From Tetrapyrgos nigripes (Eukaryota; Basidiomycota; Agaricomycetes; Agaricales; Campanellaceae), in NCBI GenBank assembly GCA_013368315.1, contig JAACJM010000022.1, forward strand, positions 620,001 to 684,000: 64,000 nt of DNA, given 5' to 3'. A model generated the notes under the pieces. It saw only the letters and a program-made list of their open reading frames with translations, did no database searches and was not told the origin of the DNA. Numbering within the stretch: the stretch's first letter is position 1; the number at the start of each line of letters is the position of its first letter. Made by a program: the position numbers and the translations under genes. This document shows positions 24,752-34,327 of this stretch, piece after piece.

Positions 24752-25197
24752 TATGTGCACACTGAGGACAACAGAGTAGAGTATGCAGAACTAGTGCAGA
24801 AAACAGATGGCTGTAATCGGTCAGTGGAACATTTACTTATATTTGATCATGAAATAATGATGCTTTATGTAGCTTCCCCTCAATCTCTCCAGCTAAATTT
24901 CGAGTTGGTGATGTAGTTGAAGCACAGTTCACAGTTATGATTGTGTCTGTTCCCAGTAAAGGTGGTCCAAAGAGATACAGGCTCTGCACTGTGCTAAGGT
25001 TGTTAACTCTGCTTGACACAGCATTCACTGATGTAAGTGTTCATCAAAAACTCTGTACAGATGCTAACTCATGTTTACAGCTGTCTCTTGATCAATCTAT
25101 TGCAGTGAATATCAACAATACAAAATCTCTAAAGAGAAAGATAGGAAACTCTGGAGAGGATGAAGGTGAAGCAAGGGCCCAACTTCATAAAATGTGA

Positions 25198-27397
25198 GAC
25201 AAGAAATCAATTAGAAAATCAATTAACATTATGGACTTCAGACAGTGTCAAGCAGGACTAACAAGTGTAGCTCACAGCTGATACACTGATCAATCTACAA
25301 CCTAGTGCAGACAAAGAAAGAAAAAAAGAGTTTGTTTCATAGGTTGATAGTACAATTAGAAGGTTTCTGGCTACGAGTAAGGAATATCATTCCACACACT
25401 CAGAACTAGCACCCTTATCTCCTACAAAGAGAAACCATCACTGCTCTATTGAAGATGGACATATAACTTTAGACAGTGGCTGGGCTTGGGTATAGTGACA
25501 GGAGGCCACATATGGCAGGAATAAGAGATGGGGAGAATTAGAGAAAAGAAAGAAAGAAACAAAAAGGAAAACAGGAACCCACAGAATAGAAACTACAAAT
25601 CAGACCAACTCCTCATCTACAGCTTCCAACCTCGCTACATCCCTTGCCTATACACAATTGTTGCAACCACACCAGTTCAATTTTGATCAGAGACATAACA
25701 GGGAACAGAGGGCAGGTATAGACGGTGAGTTGAGACAAGTCTATAAAACAGTGAAGACACAGTGTGAACACACATAACACAAGAGCATAGAGCAATAGAA
25801 ACTTTGGAGTTGCGGGTTGGAAAGAAAAAATAAAAAGAAAGAAGAATTAAGACTCACCAAAGGAGACAAGCCCATTTACTGTTTCACGTCTATGCAGTCA
25901 TTCTCCTCAGCACCCCCTTACAAGTATTTCACATTTGACATTTGCATGCCATGTTGTACACTGAAGCATTCTTGAAGTTGAGAAGCCTGGCATATATTTG
26001 CAGTGGAATGAGTATCACAGAATAAAGTAGTTGAGAGTGGAGGAAGAAACGAAGAAGAAAGGGAGGTCAACATGAGGAAGAGAGGAGGAAGACAGTCCCA
26101 GTAAAGACACGTCATCATAGTTAGTGTAGACAGCAGCTTGAAAGGTCGCAACATGCAAAAAGGACACAAACAAACAAATAAGTTGAGAAGACCAGAAGTG
26201 GATCGAGGTGAGATACTCACCAAAAAGATATCAACGATAATTAATGTTGCCCCCAACCCTGTCAAGGAGATTGCAGATGATGAATAAATTGTGTGCAGAA
26301 TCAGTGGATGAGATAAGTAACCTTGACCATGAAGTAAACGAGAACAACTGTTTATCAGGAGGAGAACAGTGATGAAAAATTGTAAGCGTAACACTCACCT
26401 TAATTATGTGCTGTACAAAACAGTAACATTGGACTAAGGGACCCAACCATCATCTACAGCAATGATGAGCACCAAAGAAAAAAAATAAAAATGAAGGATA
26501 GGTGAAATAATTACTGATGCATGTAGCCTAAGCCCCAGGTTTCCAATACCTTGATTAACAAGAGAGGTGGTAGAAGAGAGCATAGTGGAAAGACTAGTAC
26601 AGAACCGAACTGTTGAGACTGATAAGGAAAAGAGATTGAGGTCCAGGGGACACATCCAGTGCAATGTGCATACAAATGTTGACACCTAGTCCTTGAGCAT
26701 GTTGATATCTAGTCAATATTAGAATAGTGGGGAGGAATATGAACACTCTCCCTGTCAAAGCCTGACCTCTTCAGGATGGTCAGCTTGAGCAGGAAAAGAA
26801 AACGCGACAGCAAAGCAACATGTGCTGAGGCTTGGGAAAGAACTATACAGTGGTCAATCACCTTACTCATCAACTCAAGAGTCCAGACTCCAGCTATTTT
26901 CCAATATGTAAATATGTTCCCAGGATACGAAAAATGCGGTCATTTGAGCTCACAATAAGACTCATAAATATTTGTGTTGGAAGTGTTTGTGCTGGCAGTT
27001 GAAAATCAAAAAGTTTTGGTCACATGGGTTACACTTTTGTAAATGTACTGTATAAGAAAACTGCAAGTTTTACAAACTAGAGTGAATTATGAGGTCACCA
27101 AGACAATCATAGAATGTATCCAGGATTGAGAACAGAGAGGAGCAGTCATGTCAACACTCACAAATCACTACCAAGGGAGTTGAGTTCCTGGAGAAGTTGG
27201 AGGTGAAGAGGTGGAGAGTGAAGTTTTGGTGCATCAAGTCAGATGTCTGAATTTGAGGTGAAAGAAGCTGAAAAGAGACAGAATGATAGAATTACAAACA
27301 GCTTAAGTAGATACTCTACATGTATGGAATCAAATAGATGTTGTTGCTTTGATCCAAACAACATTTCCAAAATGATGAAACAGCCAGAATCATTGTG
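25198..27397. other. no recognised gene
   Basis: A 158-codon minus-strand frame (26394-25918) is leucine- and serine-rich with hydrophobic stretches and ends VQHGMQMSNVKYL. Several intron-like tracts (GTGAGT followed by pyrimidine runs, for example near 25855 and 26395 on the minus strand) hint at a spliced membrane protein, but no join gives a convincing product. No repeats or RNA genes were seen elsewhere. Confidence 0.3.
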
Positions 27398-27955
27398 ATA
27401 CATATATCACACTGCTACTGAAAGCGAATCAATAAGTCAAGTGTTTCTTCTCAAATATCGTTGTTAAGGCAAATCAAAAAGATAGATACATATATTACAC
27501 TCCTACCAAAAGTGAATCAACAACTTGACTCTCCCATTCTGAGCCAAGTTTTTCTTCTCCCATTACCAAAACAGAATCAAAGATCCTCATTGAGATGAAT
27601 CAAAAAGATAGATAGATGGATATATTACACTGCTACTGAAAGTGAATTGATGACTCGATTCTTCCATTCTGAGTCAAGTCTTTTTTCTCTCATTATCAAA
27701 ACAGAATCAAAGATTCTTGTTGAAGTGAATCAAAAAGATAGATAGATGGATGGATATATTACACTGCTACTGAAAGTGACATTCTGAGTCAAGTCTTTTT
27801 TCTCCCATTATCAAAACAGAATCAAAAATCCTTGTTGAGGTGAATCAAAAAGATAGATAGATATATATATTACACTGCTACTGAAAGTGAATTGAAAACT
27901 CAACTCTTCCATTCTGAGTCAAGTCTTTCTTCTCCCATTATCAAAACAGAATCAA
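27398..27955. repeat. minisatellite, about 130-bp unit, 4-5 copies
   Basis: The unit contains TTACACTGCTACTGAAAGTG, CCATTCTGAGTCAAGTC, CCCATTATCAAAACAGAATC and a GATA microsatellite (GATAGATAGATGGAT). Copies start near 27405, 27488, 27622, 27757 and 27868. One copy lacks about 22 bp after GAAAGTG. The copies are noticeably diverged, so the array is older than the 41-bp array at 3335. Confidence 0.85.
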
Positions 27956-28299
27956 GTGAACATTGATTGTTCACAATGAATCTCAGCTCCTAATTATACA
28001 ACAGCTTGAATGATCATACTATTTTGACTGTAAGTTCACTTAATGGTAATATGGTCCTCTGAACCCAATTTTTATCTTCATAACATGTAACAGAGGCTTC
28101 TGAACCACATCTGTAATGTTTCTGTAGCCAAAAAATCACTATTATTCACAACACATAGTGCATAACTGGGAGCTTTGAACCCAGTCAAAGACATAACACT
28201 TGAATGCCCATGAACTGAAGGTTGAAATTCTATTCTATTCATCCAAAAAGTTCAATATGGGATTTCCACTGAGGAGTATTGTTGTCACTTCACCTTTTA

Positions 28300-28552
28300 A
28301 TGGGATAAAGGGCCATTGCTTCATGTGGCAAGTTACAAGGCTCTTTCACATAGTGTGGTGAGGAATGCAGATGCTGCCTTGGTTATGTGTTGGTCTGAGG
28401 AAGCCATGAACAACATCATGATGATTGCAAATGTGATTCCAGATGAGTGCTTGATGAGCACCAATGAACAGGCATGGGAGTTTGAACCTGTGAAAATGTT
28501 GGGTCTTTGAGAGGTCTCTAAAATAACATAATTTAACTCAGTAAAGGCCTCA
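28300..28552 (-). repeat. TACGAGGCC-family short element, old copy
   Basis: On the minus strand this begins TATGAGGCCTTT and ends near ATCCCATTA, flanked by TA on each side. It aligns along its length with the copies at 30046 and 54127 and contains the B-box-like GGTTCAAACTCCCATGCC. Almost every CpG of the 54.1-kb copy is TpG or CpA here, for example GCTCATCAAGCACTCATC against GCTCGTCGAGCGCCCATC. Confidence 0.8.
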
Positions 28553-28979
28553 TAATTTGATTCAAATGAAAAGGTCAATCCATCAAACCTTCAGCTCCTG
28601 GTATAAGTATACTAGTCTTGGTCCTAACTTGAGTAATAGTCCTCCTTTACATCCTGCTCTACATATAGAATAGAGCTTTTGTAAAAGCTGTTGAGTGCAC
28701 TAAAGGCTCACATGCATGTTCAAACATACACAAATTCCAGCTCTGACATGCTTGACCTCTGCCTTCTACCCTCATGTCATTGTCTCAAGCTGCCTTCTAC
28801 CCTTATATCACTGGATGCTCACCAATGCTGATACATACTGTTGGGCCATATTTCACTACTTCTCATCAAAACTTCAAATGCCATTGCATTCCCTTCAGTT
28901 CTTCTGCTAGGATTTACTCATATCAGTGAGTAGCAAACATTCTTCATTAAACATGCATTTCAACTCATTTTCTGTGAGA

Positions 28980-30043
28980 AAACTAGCCTCAAACCTAGCT
29001 CACCAGTCAAAACCACAAGAGGCCAAGCAAAAGGGTTTCAGTGTTTCTGTTCTCAATTGTGATGCTCAACACAGAAGATCATATGCCAGTGTCACCAACA
29101 TTCCAATGTGTCTCCATGGTGGATTGGTGTGTAGGACTGCTGTGTAGAGAATCATCTTTCCAATCCATTGCATAACATACAGGTGAGCCTTTACAATTTT
29201 TTGGCTTTTGTAAAAGCCATTGATAGTCACTTACATTTTGAATTTTGATATTTCTGATCTCAATCACGAAGCTCAATGCAGAAGACCATGTGCCAGTGTC
29301 ACCAACATTCCAATGTGTCTCCATGATAGATTGGTGTGTAGGACTGCTGTGTAGAGAATCATCTTTCTAATCTGTTGCATAACATACAGGTGAGCCTTTA
29401 CAATTTTTTGGCTTTTGTAAAAGCTGTTGATAGTCACTTACATTTTGAATTTTGATATTTCTGATCTCAATCACGAAGCTCAATGCAGAAGACCATGTGC
29501 CAGTAGCACCAACATGACATGTCTCTATGGTGGATTGTTGTGTCAGGACTGCTGTAGAATCATCTTCCAGGTGAGCCTTGACAAATTTTTGGCTTTTGTC
29601 AAAACCATCGATAGTCACTTACATTTGGAACAGTTTTGGAATGGAAAATATTCTGAGTCTCTCTAAAGTGGTCGTTTGTCTAGCTTGTCCAGATCTTGCA
29701 GTCAACCTTCATCCAAACTGGAAACAGACCTCACTTGCACAGAGGTATATGGAGCACATCAGACTAATGCAGAGGGGATTGAAAGAGTGTGGGCATGGAT
29801 GGGTGGTCTTGCAAGTAGTCTGAGAGATATGGGCCTGGTTCACATCACATTGGCCATTGTTTGCAAAAGTTGGCATTTGACTTATGTGCTTGTAAAATAA
29901 TTCAGGTGTGCTTTTGAAAAAGCATCAGTTTCAGACCCAGTTTCAAGTCTGGAAGGATTTCATGGAAAAGCAAATGCAACAAGCTCCAGAATGGAAACAG
30001 ACAGTTGATCTCTATGAGACTCAGAAAACTGAAGTGAATTCAT
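28980..30043 (+). pseudogene. deleted KDZ transposase remnant
   Basis: The CxC2-like zinc-finger exon (LHGGLVCRT then, one frame over, CCVENHLSNPLHNIQ, followed by a GTGAGC donor) is present three times in tandem. After the third copy the sequence passes through an acceptor at about 29632 to FWNGKYSESLS, the KDZ segment that follows the finger. It then jumps to the C-terminal DGEG-like region NAEGIERVWAWMGGLASSL (about 29738-29800) and a distal helix QVWKDFMEKQMQQAPEWKQT (about 29945-30005). The catalytic core between them is deleted. The sequence then runs into the TACGAGGCC element at 30046. Confidence 0.75.
29061..29660 (+). repeat. 207-bp tandem triplication of a zinc-finger exon and its intron
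   Basis: The marker GA(A/T)GCTCAA(C/T)(A/G)CAGAAGA starts at 29061, 29268 and 29475, giving a period of 207 bp (69 codons) twice. Each unit covers exon plus the downstream GTGAGC...CACTTACATTT intron. The second and third units are most alike at their starts. The third copy is shortened near 29520-29570. Confidence 0.9.
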
Positions 30044-30045
30044 TA

Positions 30046-30324
30046 CGAGGCCCTTTAAGGCCGAGTTAATTTATGTCATTGCAAAGCAACCTCCTAAGGA
30101 CCCAACTTTTCCCCTGCTCATCAAGTGCTCATCTGGAATCACAGTCGCATGACATCATTCACAGCTTCCTTGGACCAACATGTAACCAAGGCAGCATAGA
30201 CAGCATCTTAGTGCACCTTCTTCCTTGCCTCCTCCACCATTCCTCACTATGCCTGGGTCCCTCCACCAGACTATGTGAAAGGGCCTCATAACTTGCCATG
30301 CAAAGCAATGGCCCTTTACCCCAG
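30046..30324 (+). repeat. TACGAGGCC-family short element, full copy
   Basis: It starts CGAGGCCCTTTAAGGCCGAG after TA (30044-30045) and ends CTTTACCCCAG before TA (30325-30326). A subterminal inverse GAAAGGGCCTCATAA (about 30276-30290) pairs with the 5' end, and AAAGGGCC/GGCCCTTT forms a second hairpin near the 3' end. It interrupts the KDZ remnant. No protein is encoded. Confidence 0.8.
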
Positions 30325-30326
30325 TA

Positions 30327-31080
30327 TGCTTTACTGATCAGTGGTAAGTTTATCCTAGACTTTTGTAAATGTGTTATGATTCTCATCTATAAATATTAGG
30401 CAAGACTCTGCAAAATGCTCATGTGGAACTGAAGGCTTTAAAGGAGATACAGGCAGAGGAAAGAATGGATGTTGATGAAGAGGTCAGCAAACTATCATTC
30501 AGCACTCACAGATATTGATGTGCGGCTCTGTGAAGGTTAGCTCAGGCAGTGAAAGCCAGAAGGGCTGATGCTACTCAATGACTCTTGTATGGTGAGAACC
30601 AGTTGAAGGGCCACAAGAGAAGCACTAGCATGGGGTCAGTACTGGTGAACTCATAACAGTAAGTGTCTTTAATGTACACATCATAATTGTCTGACACTGA
30701 CTTTTACAAACTTGCTGTTCTTTCTATCGCTCTGGTTATTGACCATATGTCTGCCATTGACCTTTTCAAAAAATCTGGCTCTGATCATTTAATCTGTTCA
30801 AAATTTGCCATTCTTCCTATTATCACATTGTGTAACAGCCCCTGTCACCTACCCCATTTACAAATCTATCCATCTCTTCACCATCAACTTTTACAGAAAT
30901 CCAATCCCAATCATTTAATCTTTTCTGCAACCTCCCCTCCCCTACTCTGGACACCTACCCCACTTACAAACCCATCTGTCTACTGTCAACTTCTACAAAA
31001 ATCTGGCTCCAATCATGGAATTTTTCTCAATTTGACTTAACAAAGAACATTTTACAAATCCAACTACACCATTCAACCTA
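30327..31080. other. tail of KDZ remnant, then no gene
   Basis: Sequence after the short element continues with a donor GTAAGT (30342) and coding-like text (QNAHVELKALKEIQAEER, about 30408-30465) compatible with a KDZ C-terminus. From 30680 on there is C/T-rich sequence with repeated TTTACAAAAATCTGGCTC-like words and no gene. Confidence 0.35.
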
Positions 31081-31089
31081 CCACTAGAG

Positions 31090-31356
31090 TCATTAGGACT
31101 GAGGCCGAGGAAGAAGACCTAGATGACAAAGAGAATGAGGATGAAGAAGAACATGAGGCAGAGGAAGAACATGAGGCAGAGGAAGAACATGAGGCAGAGG
31201 AAGAACATGAGGCAGAGGAAGAAGTTTGAGAGTGGAGCTATGAAGGATGAGAGCTCTGGTGAGGAGAAGGAGAATGAACCTGTGAATATCTCCCTTATGT
31301 TGAGAGAGCTAGAGGACAAGCAGGATGAAATGTATAACTGTATTTTTCCATTCTAG
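31090..31356 (+). pseudogene. acidic repeat exon fragment
   Basis: One frame reads TEAEEEDLDDKENEDEEEH followed by EAEEEH repeats and ends at TGA 31228-31230. The 18-bp unit GAAGAACATGAGGCAGAG occurs four times in tandem at 31146-31217. It may be the acidic tail of the KDZ protein or of an unrelated gene. Confidence 0.4.
31146..31217. repeat. 18-bp tandem repeat, four copies
   Basis: Four identical copies of GAAGAACATGAGGCAGAG; they encode Glu-rich hexapeptide repeats (EEHEAE) in one plus frame. Confidence 0.95.
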
Positions 31357-32240
31357 ATTTTTAAAAGTAGGTGCCTCACTTTTACAAAAGGTTCATAGCT
31401 GACCATTCTAGCTTTTACAAAACAGACACACCTTTGTAAAAACAGGGTCCTAGATTTTATGACTTGAAGCTGTGATGCTGAGAGGGCTGCCACCTCATAA
31501 GTGATGGCATCACAGTGGCTTCTGGCCTTTCCTTCCTAATTAGGAAAGCCATGGTGAGCCCCTGGAGGGATTTGGGGCAGTATATCCATTATCTGGGTTA
31601 TTTGCAAAAGCCATCCAGATAAGATATCAGTCATTTATACAAAAGCATTACAGCATCAGCTGAGCTAACAGAAGGGTAGACCATGAAGTGCGACTCCCCT
31701 TGAACTCTAGCTGCAGCTACTGAAGATAGCTCATGCATCTTCATCTCACCATTACCCATCTGAGGCAAGTGGTTCAGGATCAAAGGGTTATCATCTTGAC
31801 TCCCGAGGCTATAGGACTTCAGCAGATCCAGCAGTAAAAGGTGTTGTGATGATTTCTAGCATGATGAAGATGAGGAGGAACCCAATCCCAAGAGAAAGAA
31901 GATGCATGGAGATAGAAGGATTCACCACAGAGGTTACACTGAGGAAGAATGTCAAAAAGGCTGGGGACAGGATAGGAAAGAAGAAAATAGAGGAAAGAGG
32001 AGGGACAAGGTAAAGGGAAAGGGAAAGAGTCATAAGGACAATTAACTGTACCATTAGTTGCTTTCAGTTTCTATCAATGCCTTTTTCTTTTCATCTTCAT
32101 TATAAGTATACATGAGCTTGAATCATAGACATGTTAGTCATTTGCCTTGTAAATGTGATTAATTCCTTGTTGACTTGATTGAAGTTGTTGACTGTGACAT
32201 GTGATTTGATGTGTCTTTTTCTTGGTTGACCATTTGTTCC
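31357..32240. other. no recognised gene
   Basis: The stretch holds mixed purine-rich sequence (31850-32040, many GAGGAA and AAGAGG words) and no convincing coding frame, RNA gene or terminal repeats. Confidence 0.4.
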
Positions 32241-32296
32241 TGTATCTACGTGGTCAGGGGAGACAGCAAAGGAGGCCAGAGTTTGTCATTCCCAAT

Positions 32297-32735
32297 GATG
32301 ATAAGAGCAAGAAAGATAGCAGAGAATATAAAGCTGGGGACACATGCAGTGTATAGTCCCTGTTGGCCAGAATTGTGCACAACTTTTGGGTGCTTGTGGG
32401 TGCTATGTGCACAATTCTGGCCAATGTGCACAATTCTGCTTGATGCGTCGCCAGCTTTGCCATCCTTTCCATCTTGCTCTCAAACTTCCTGCTCCCTTTC
32501 AGGTAATATAATTGTAGAGATACCCTTTATGTTAAATGATAATTGTACAACTTTCTCTTTGCATCTCAAATGTCAAGATGATGATGAGAGCAAGAAAGAT
32601 AGCAGAGAATACAAAGCTGGAGATGCATGCAGAGTATAGTCCCCATCAGCCAGAATTGTGCACAACTTTTGGGCACTTGTGGGTGTTATGTGCACCAGCT
32701 TTGTCATCCTTTCCATCTTTCTCTCTTGCTCTCAT
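32297..32735. repeat. duplicated unit, two copies about 280 bp apart
   Basis: A block of about 115 bp starting GATAAGAGCAAGAAAGATAG (32297) recurs at about 32580 with few changes, including CAGAATTGTGCACAACTTTT and the GTGCACAATTCTGGCC inverse. Inside copy one, CAGAATTGTGCACA is itself repeated and inverted, giving local hairpins. Confidence 0.85.
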
Positions 32736-32898
32736 CATCATTGAGGATGATGGACTCTGGCCTCCTCCAGCATCTCCTCTGTGGACCCTAGGGTTGCCAG
32801 AGTCTATGGGCCACTGCCAAGTATTTATTTTCTCACATTGTCAACAGGGTTAGGTCCCCAGTATAAAAACAAAAAGTTAAGCTTTGTGCTATTCCATG

Positions 32899-32970
32899 AG
32901 CCACCATGGGATTCAAACCCATGTAGTCCCTATGTGAACAGGACACACAACCATTGTGCCACATGACCAT
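32899..32970 (-). repeat. tRNA-like sequence, probable SINE head
   Basis: On the minus strand there is an A-box-like TGGCACAATGGTT (32961-32949) and a B-box GGTTTGAATCC (32919-32909) within a perfect T-arm (ATGGG, loop TTTGAAT, CCCAT). The acceptor ends do not pair and the anticodon stem is weak, so it is not a functional tRNA. It fits the 5' end of a tRNA-derived SINE whose body would run towards 32750 and into the duplicated unit. Confidence 0.5.
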
Positions 32971-33009
32971 GTTTATACATGTGAGAACTGAAGTCATATT
33001 GACTTGGTA

Positions 33010-33660
33010 GCTAAAGAAGTTCTACATAGTAATGAAATACTACACATAAAAATGGCCACAAACAAGAAATCAGCAACTTGGATAGAGCTTATGTGCAGGT
33101 ATCTGTGCAGCCCAAAAACTGCCTACAAACTATCAGGAAATCCTCCTTGAAGCCTTTCTCTGAGAGGCGTCATTCATCTGCAACTATCAAATCCCAGATT
33201 TCCTATGAGTAAACACTGATCAGACGCAGTCTATATACCAGCCAGGCACTCATTCAACTTACACCAAGACAGGATCTAAGCAGGTTGATATTTGTGGAAA
33301 GGATGAGAAGCCAGCATTTACACTTGTTCCCTCAATTTCAGCTAGTGGAGATGTGCTACCAATGCAAGCAATCTACCATGGAGCAACTGCACAATCATGC
33401 TTGTTGAAAGAAGCAGAAGCATATGAAGAGGCAATGAGACTTGGGTTCCTACTTGAGCCATCATGCACTGATACCTATTGGTCGACATTAGAGACAATGA
33501 AGAGTCTGGTTAACAAGGTCATCACACCATACTTTGAGTCTTATGAAGACTCCTCCAACGTTCCCTTAGCTGTCCTCATGGAACACATTATGACTGGTGA
33601 TGAGCAGGAAGGGTTGATGGTTGGTAGTGATGGTTCCCTGCTGTGAGATGTTGATGCAGA
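33010..33660 (+). pseudogene. pogo/Tigger-like DDE transposase fragment
   Basis: Reading frame pieces give CNYQIPDFL*VNTDQTQSIY (about 33180-33240), GSKQVDICGKDEKPAFTLVP and SISASGDVLPMQAIYHG, then YEEAMRLGFLLEPSCTDTYW and STLETMKSLVNKVITPYFES to about 33545. This is the DDE_1 core of pogo-type transposases common in fungi; the first catalytic Asp is in NTDQTQ. The TGA before VNTDQTQ sits where Arg (CGA) is usual. The N-terminal DNA-binding part and the C-terminal catalytic residues are absent or unrecognisable. Confidence 0.75.
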
Positions 33661-34006
33661 AGTAAGAGAAAGGGCCCAAATGCTCTATGGCTGGCTCTCC
33701 CAAATCGTGTACATTATTGTAACTGTAGGAAGAGCTGGGCAGACATATCATCCTCAAGTTCACAGTAATGATTGACACAAGAAGTTTTGATGTGAGGGAG
33801 AAGGTATGCCGATGTAGAGAGGGTGTCATGTCTGGCCCATTTTGGGGAGTTCTTGGTTCTGTACATGGGATTCCATGTCACCAGCAGTCCAACAAAGGGA
33901 CCAACGATTAGATATCTTCACGATGGCAGTATCCCATTTGAGTGTCCATGCATGACAATTGTGTTGAGCTCTTTTGTCGCCATTTGTCCAGTGGGCAGAA
34001 TCTGTT
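33661..34006. other. no gene; left flank of palindrome array
   Basis: No coding content is recognised. An antisense frame (34221-33826) overlaps the array but its codons merely mirror the repeated palindromes. A TGTGTCAATCATTACTG-like stretch and a GGGATTCCATG near 33868 may be outlying, decayed array members. Confidence 0.3.
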
Positions 34007-34327
34007 GGGATGTCCCAGTGCATGATGGCAGGAAGTCCCACAGAGTGGAAGCCATTGGGATGTCTCATATGATCCAACAGGGATATCCCAGTCATGATCA
34101 AGCAGATGGAATATCCCAATGGGAGGGAATGGGAGCTCCCATGCACTGGTGTGGGTTGGGATGTCCCAGGAGAATGTGTCAGGGACATCCCATACAATGT
34201 GAGGTGCAGGGACATCCCCAAATATTCTCATGGGACATCCCTGTGTATAAGTGTGTATGGGAGATCCCATTCTGATACATAATACTACAGGAAGTCCCTT
34301 GAAAAATCACAGGGAATGTCAAGTCCC
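34007..34327. repeat. phased palindrome array
   Basis: Ten-base palindromes or near-palindromes occur at 34007 GGGATGTCCC, 34030 AGGAAGTCCC, 34057 GGGATGTCTC, 34080 GGGATATCCC, 34108 GGAATATCCC, 34131 GGGAGCTCCC, 34158 GGGATGTCCC, 34182, 34209 and 34232 GGGACATCCC, 34259 GGGAGATCCC and 34289 AGGAAGTCCC, with a looser member at 34312. Start-to-start steps are 23, 27, 23, 28, 23, 27, 24, 27, 23, 27, 30, 23. The spacers between them show no obvious similarity. The array ends exactly where the next LTR begins. Confidence 0.9.

Larger units (their letters stand above)
22709..25197 (+). pseudogene. conserved orphan gene interrupted by a Tc1-like element
   Basis: The ORF from 22709 runs into the element at 23111 (..DIVDPDGYLAKVVGNEY) and resumes at 24754 (VHTEDNRVEYAELVQKTDG), then continues as FRVGDVVEAQFTVMIVSVPS and KRYRLCTVLRLLTLLD to a stop at 25195-25197, with a frame change near 24910. 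Deleting bases 23113-24753 rejoins GAG-TA|T-GTG and gives GNEY-VHTED without a frame change. The layout (TPTLDLSHH-like, GYL..VVGN.Y, F.VGDVVEAQ, VLR.L.LLD) matches a multicopy Agaricomycete orphan family I recall next to transposons; its function is unknown. An upstream exon may exist (acceptor TTATCAG near 22685). Confidence 0.6.

Noticed and set aside
26231..26685. Spliced membrane protein on the minus strand at 25.6-26.7 kb
   Set aside because: Hydrophobic text and GTGAGT-like sites were seen, but no set of joins gave a coherent protein; left as unassigned.
32899..32970. Functional tRNA gene
   Set aside because: A and B boxes and the T-arm are present, but the acceptor arms do not pair and the anticodon stem is imperfect.
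33823..34275. 150-codon plus-strand and 120/131-codon minus-strand frames over the palindrome array (repeated WDVP/WDIP text)
   Set aside because: The peptide repeats follow directly from the DNA palindromes on both strands and change frame with the 23/27 spacing; no coding signal beyond that.
34007..34327. CRISPR array (short palindromic repeats with variable spacers)
   Set aside because: The host is eukaryotic, repeats are only 10 bp, spacers are 13-18 bp, and there are no cas genes; the resemblance is superficial.
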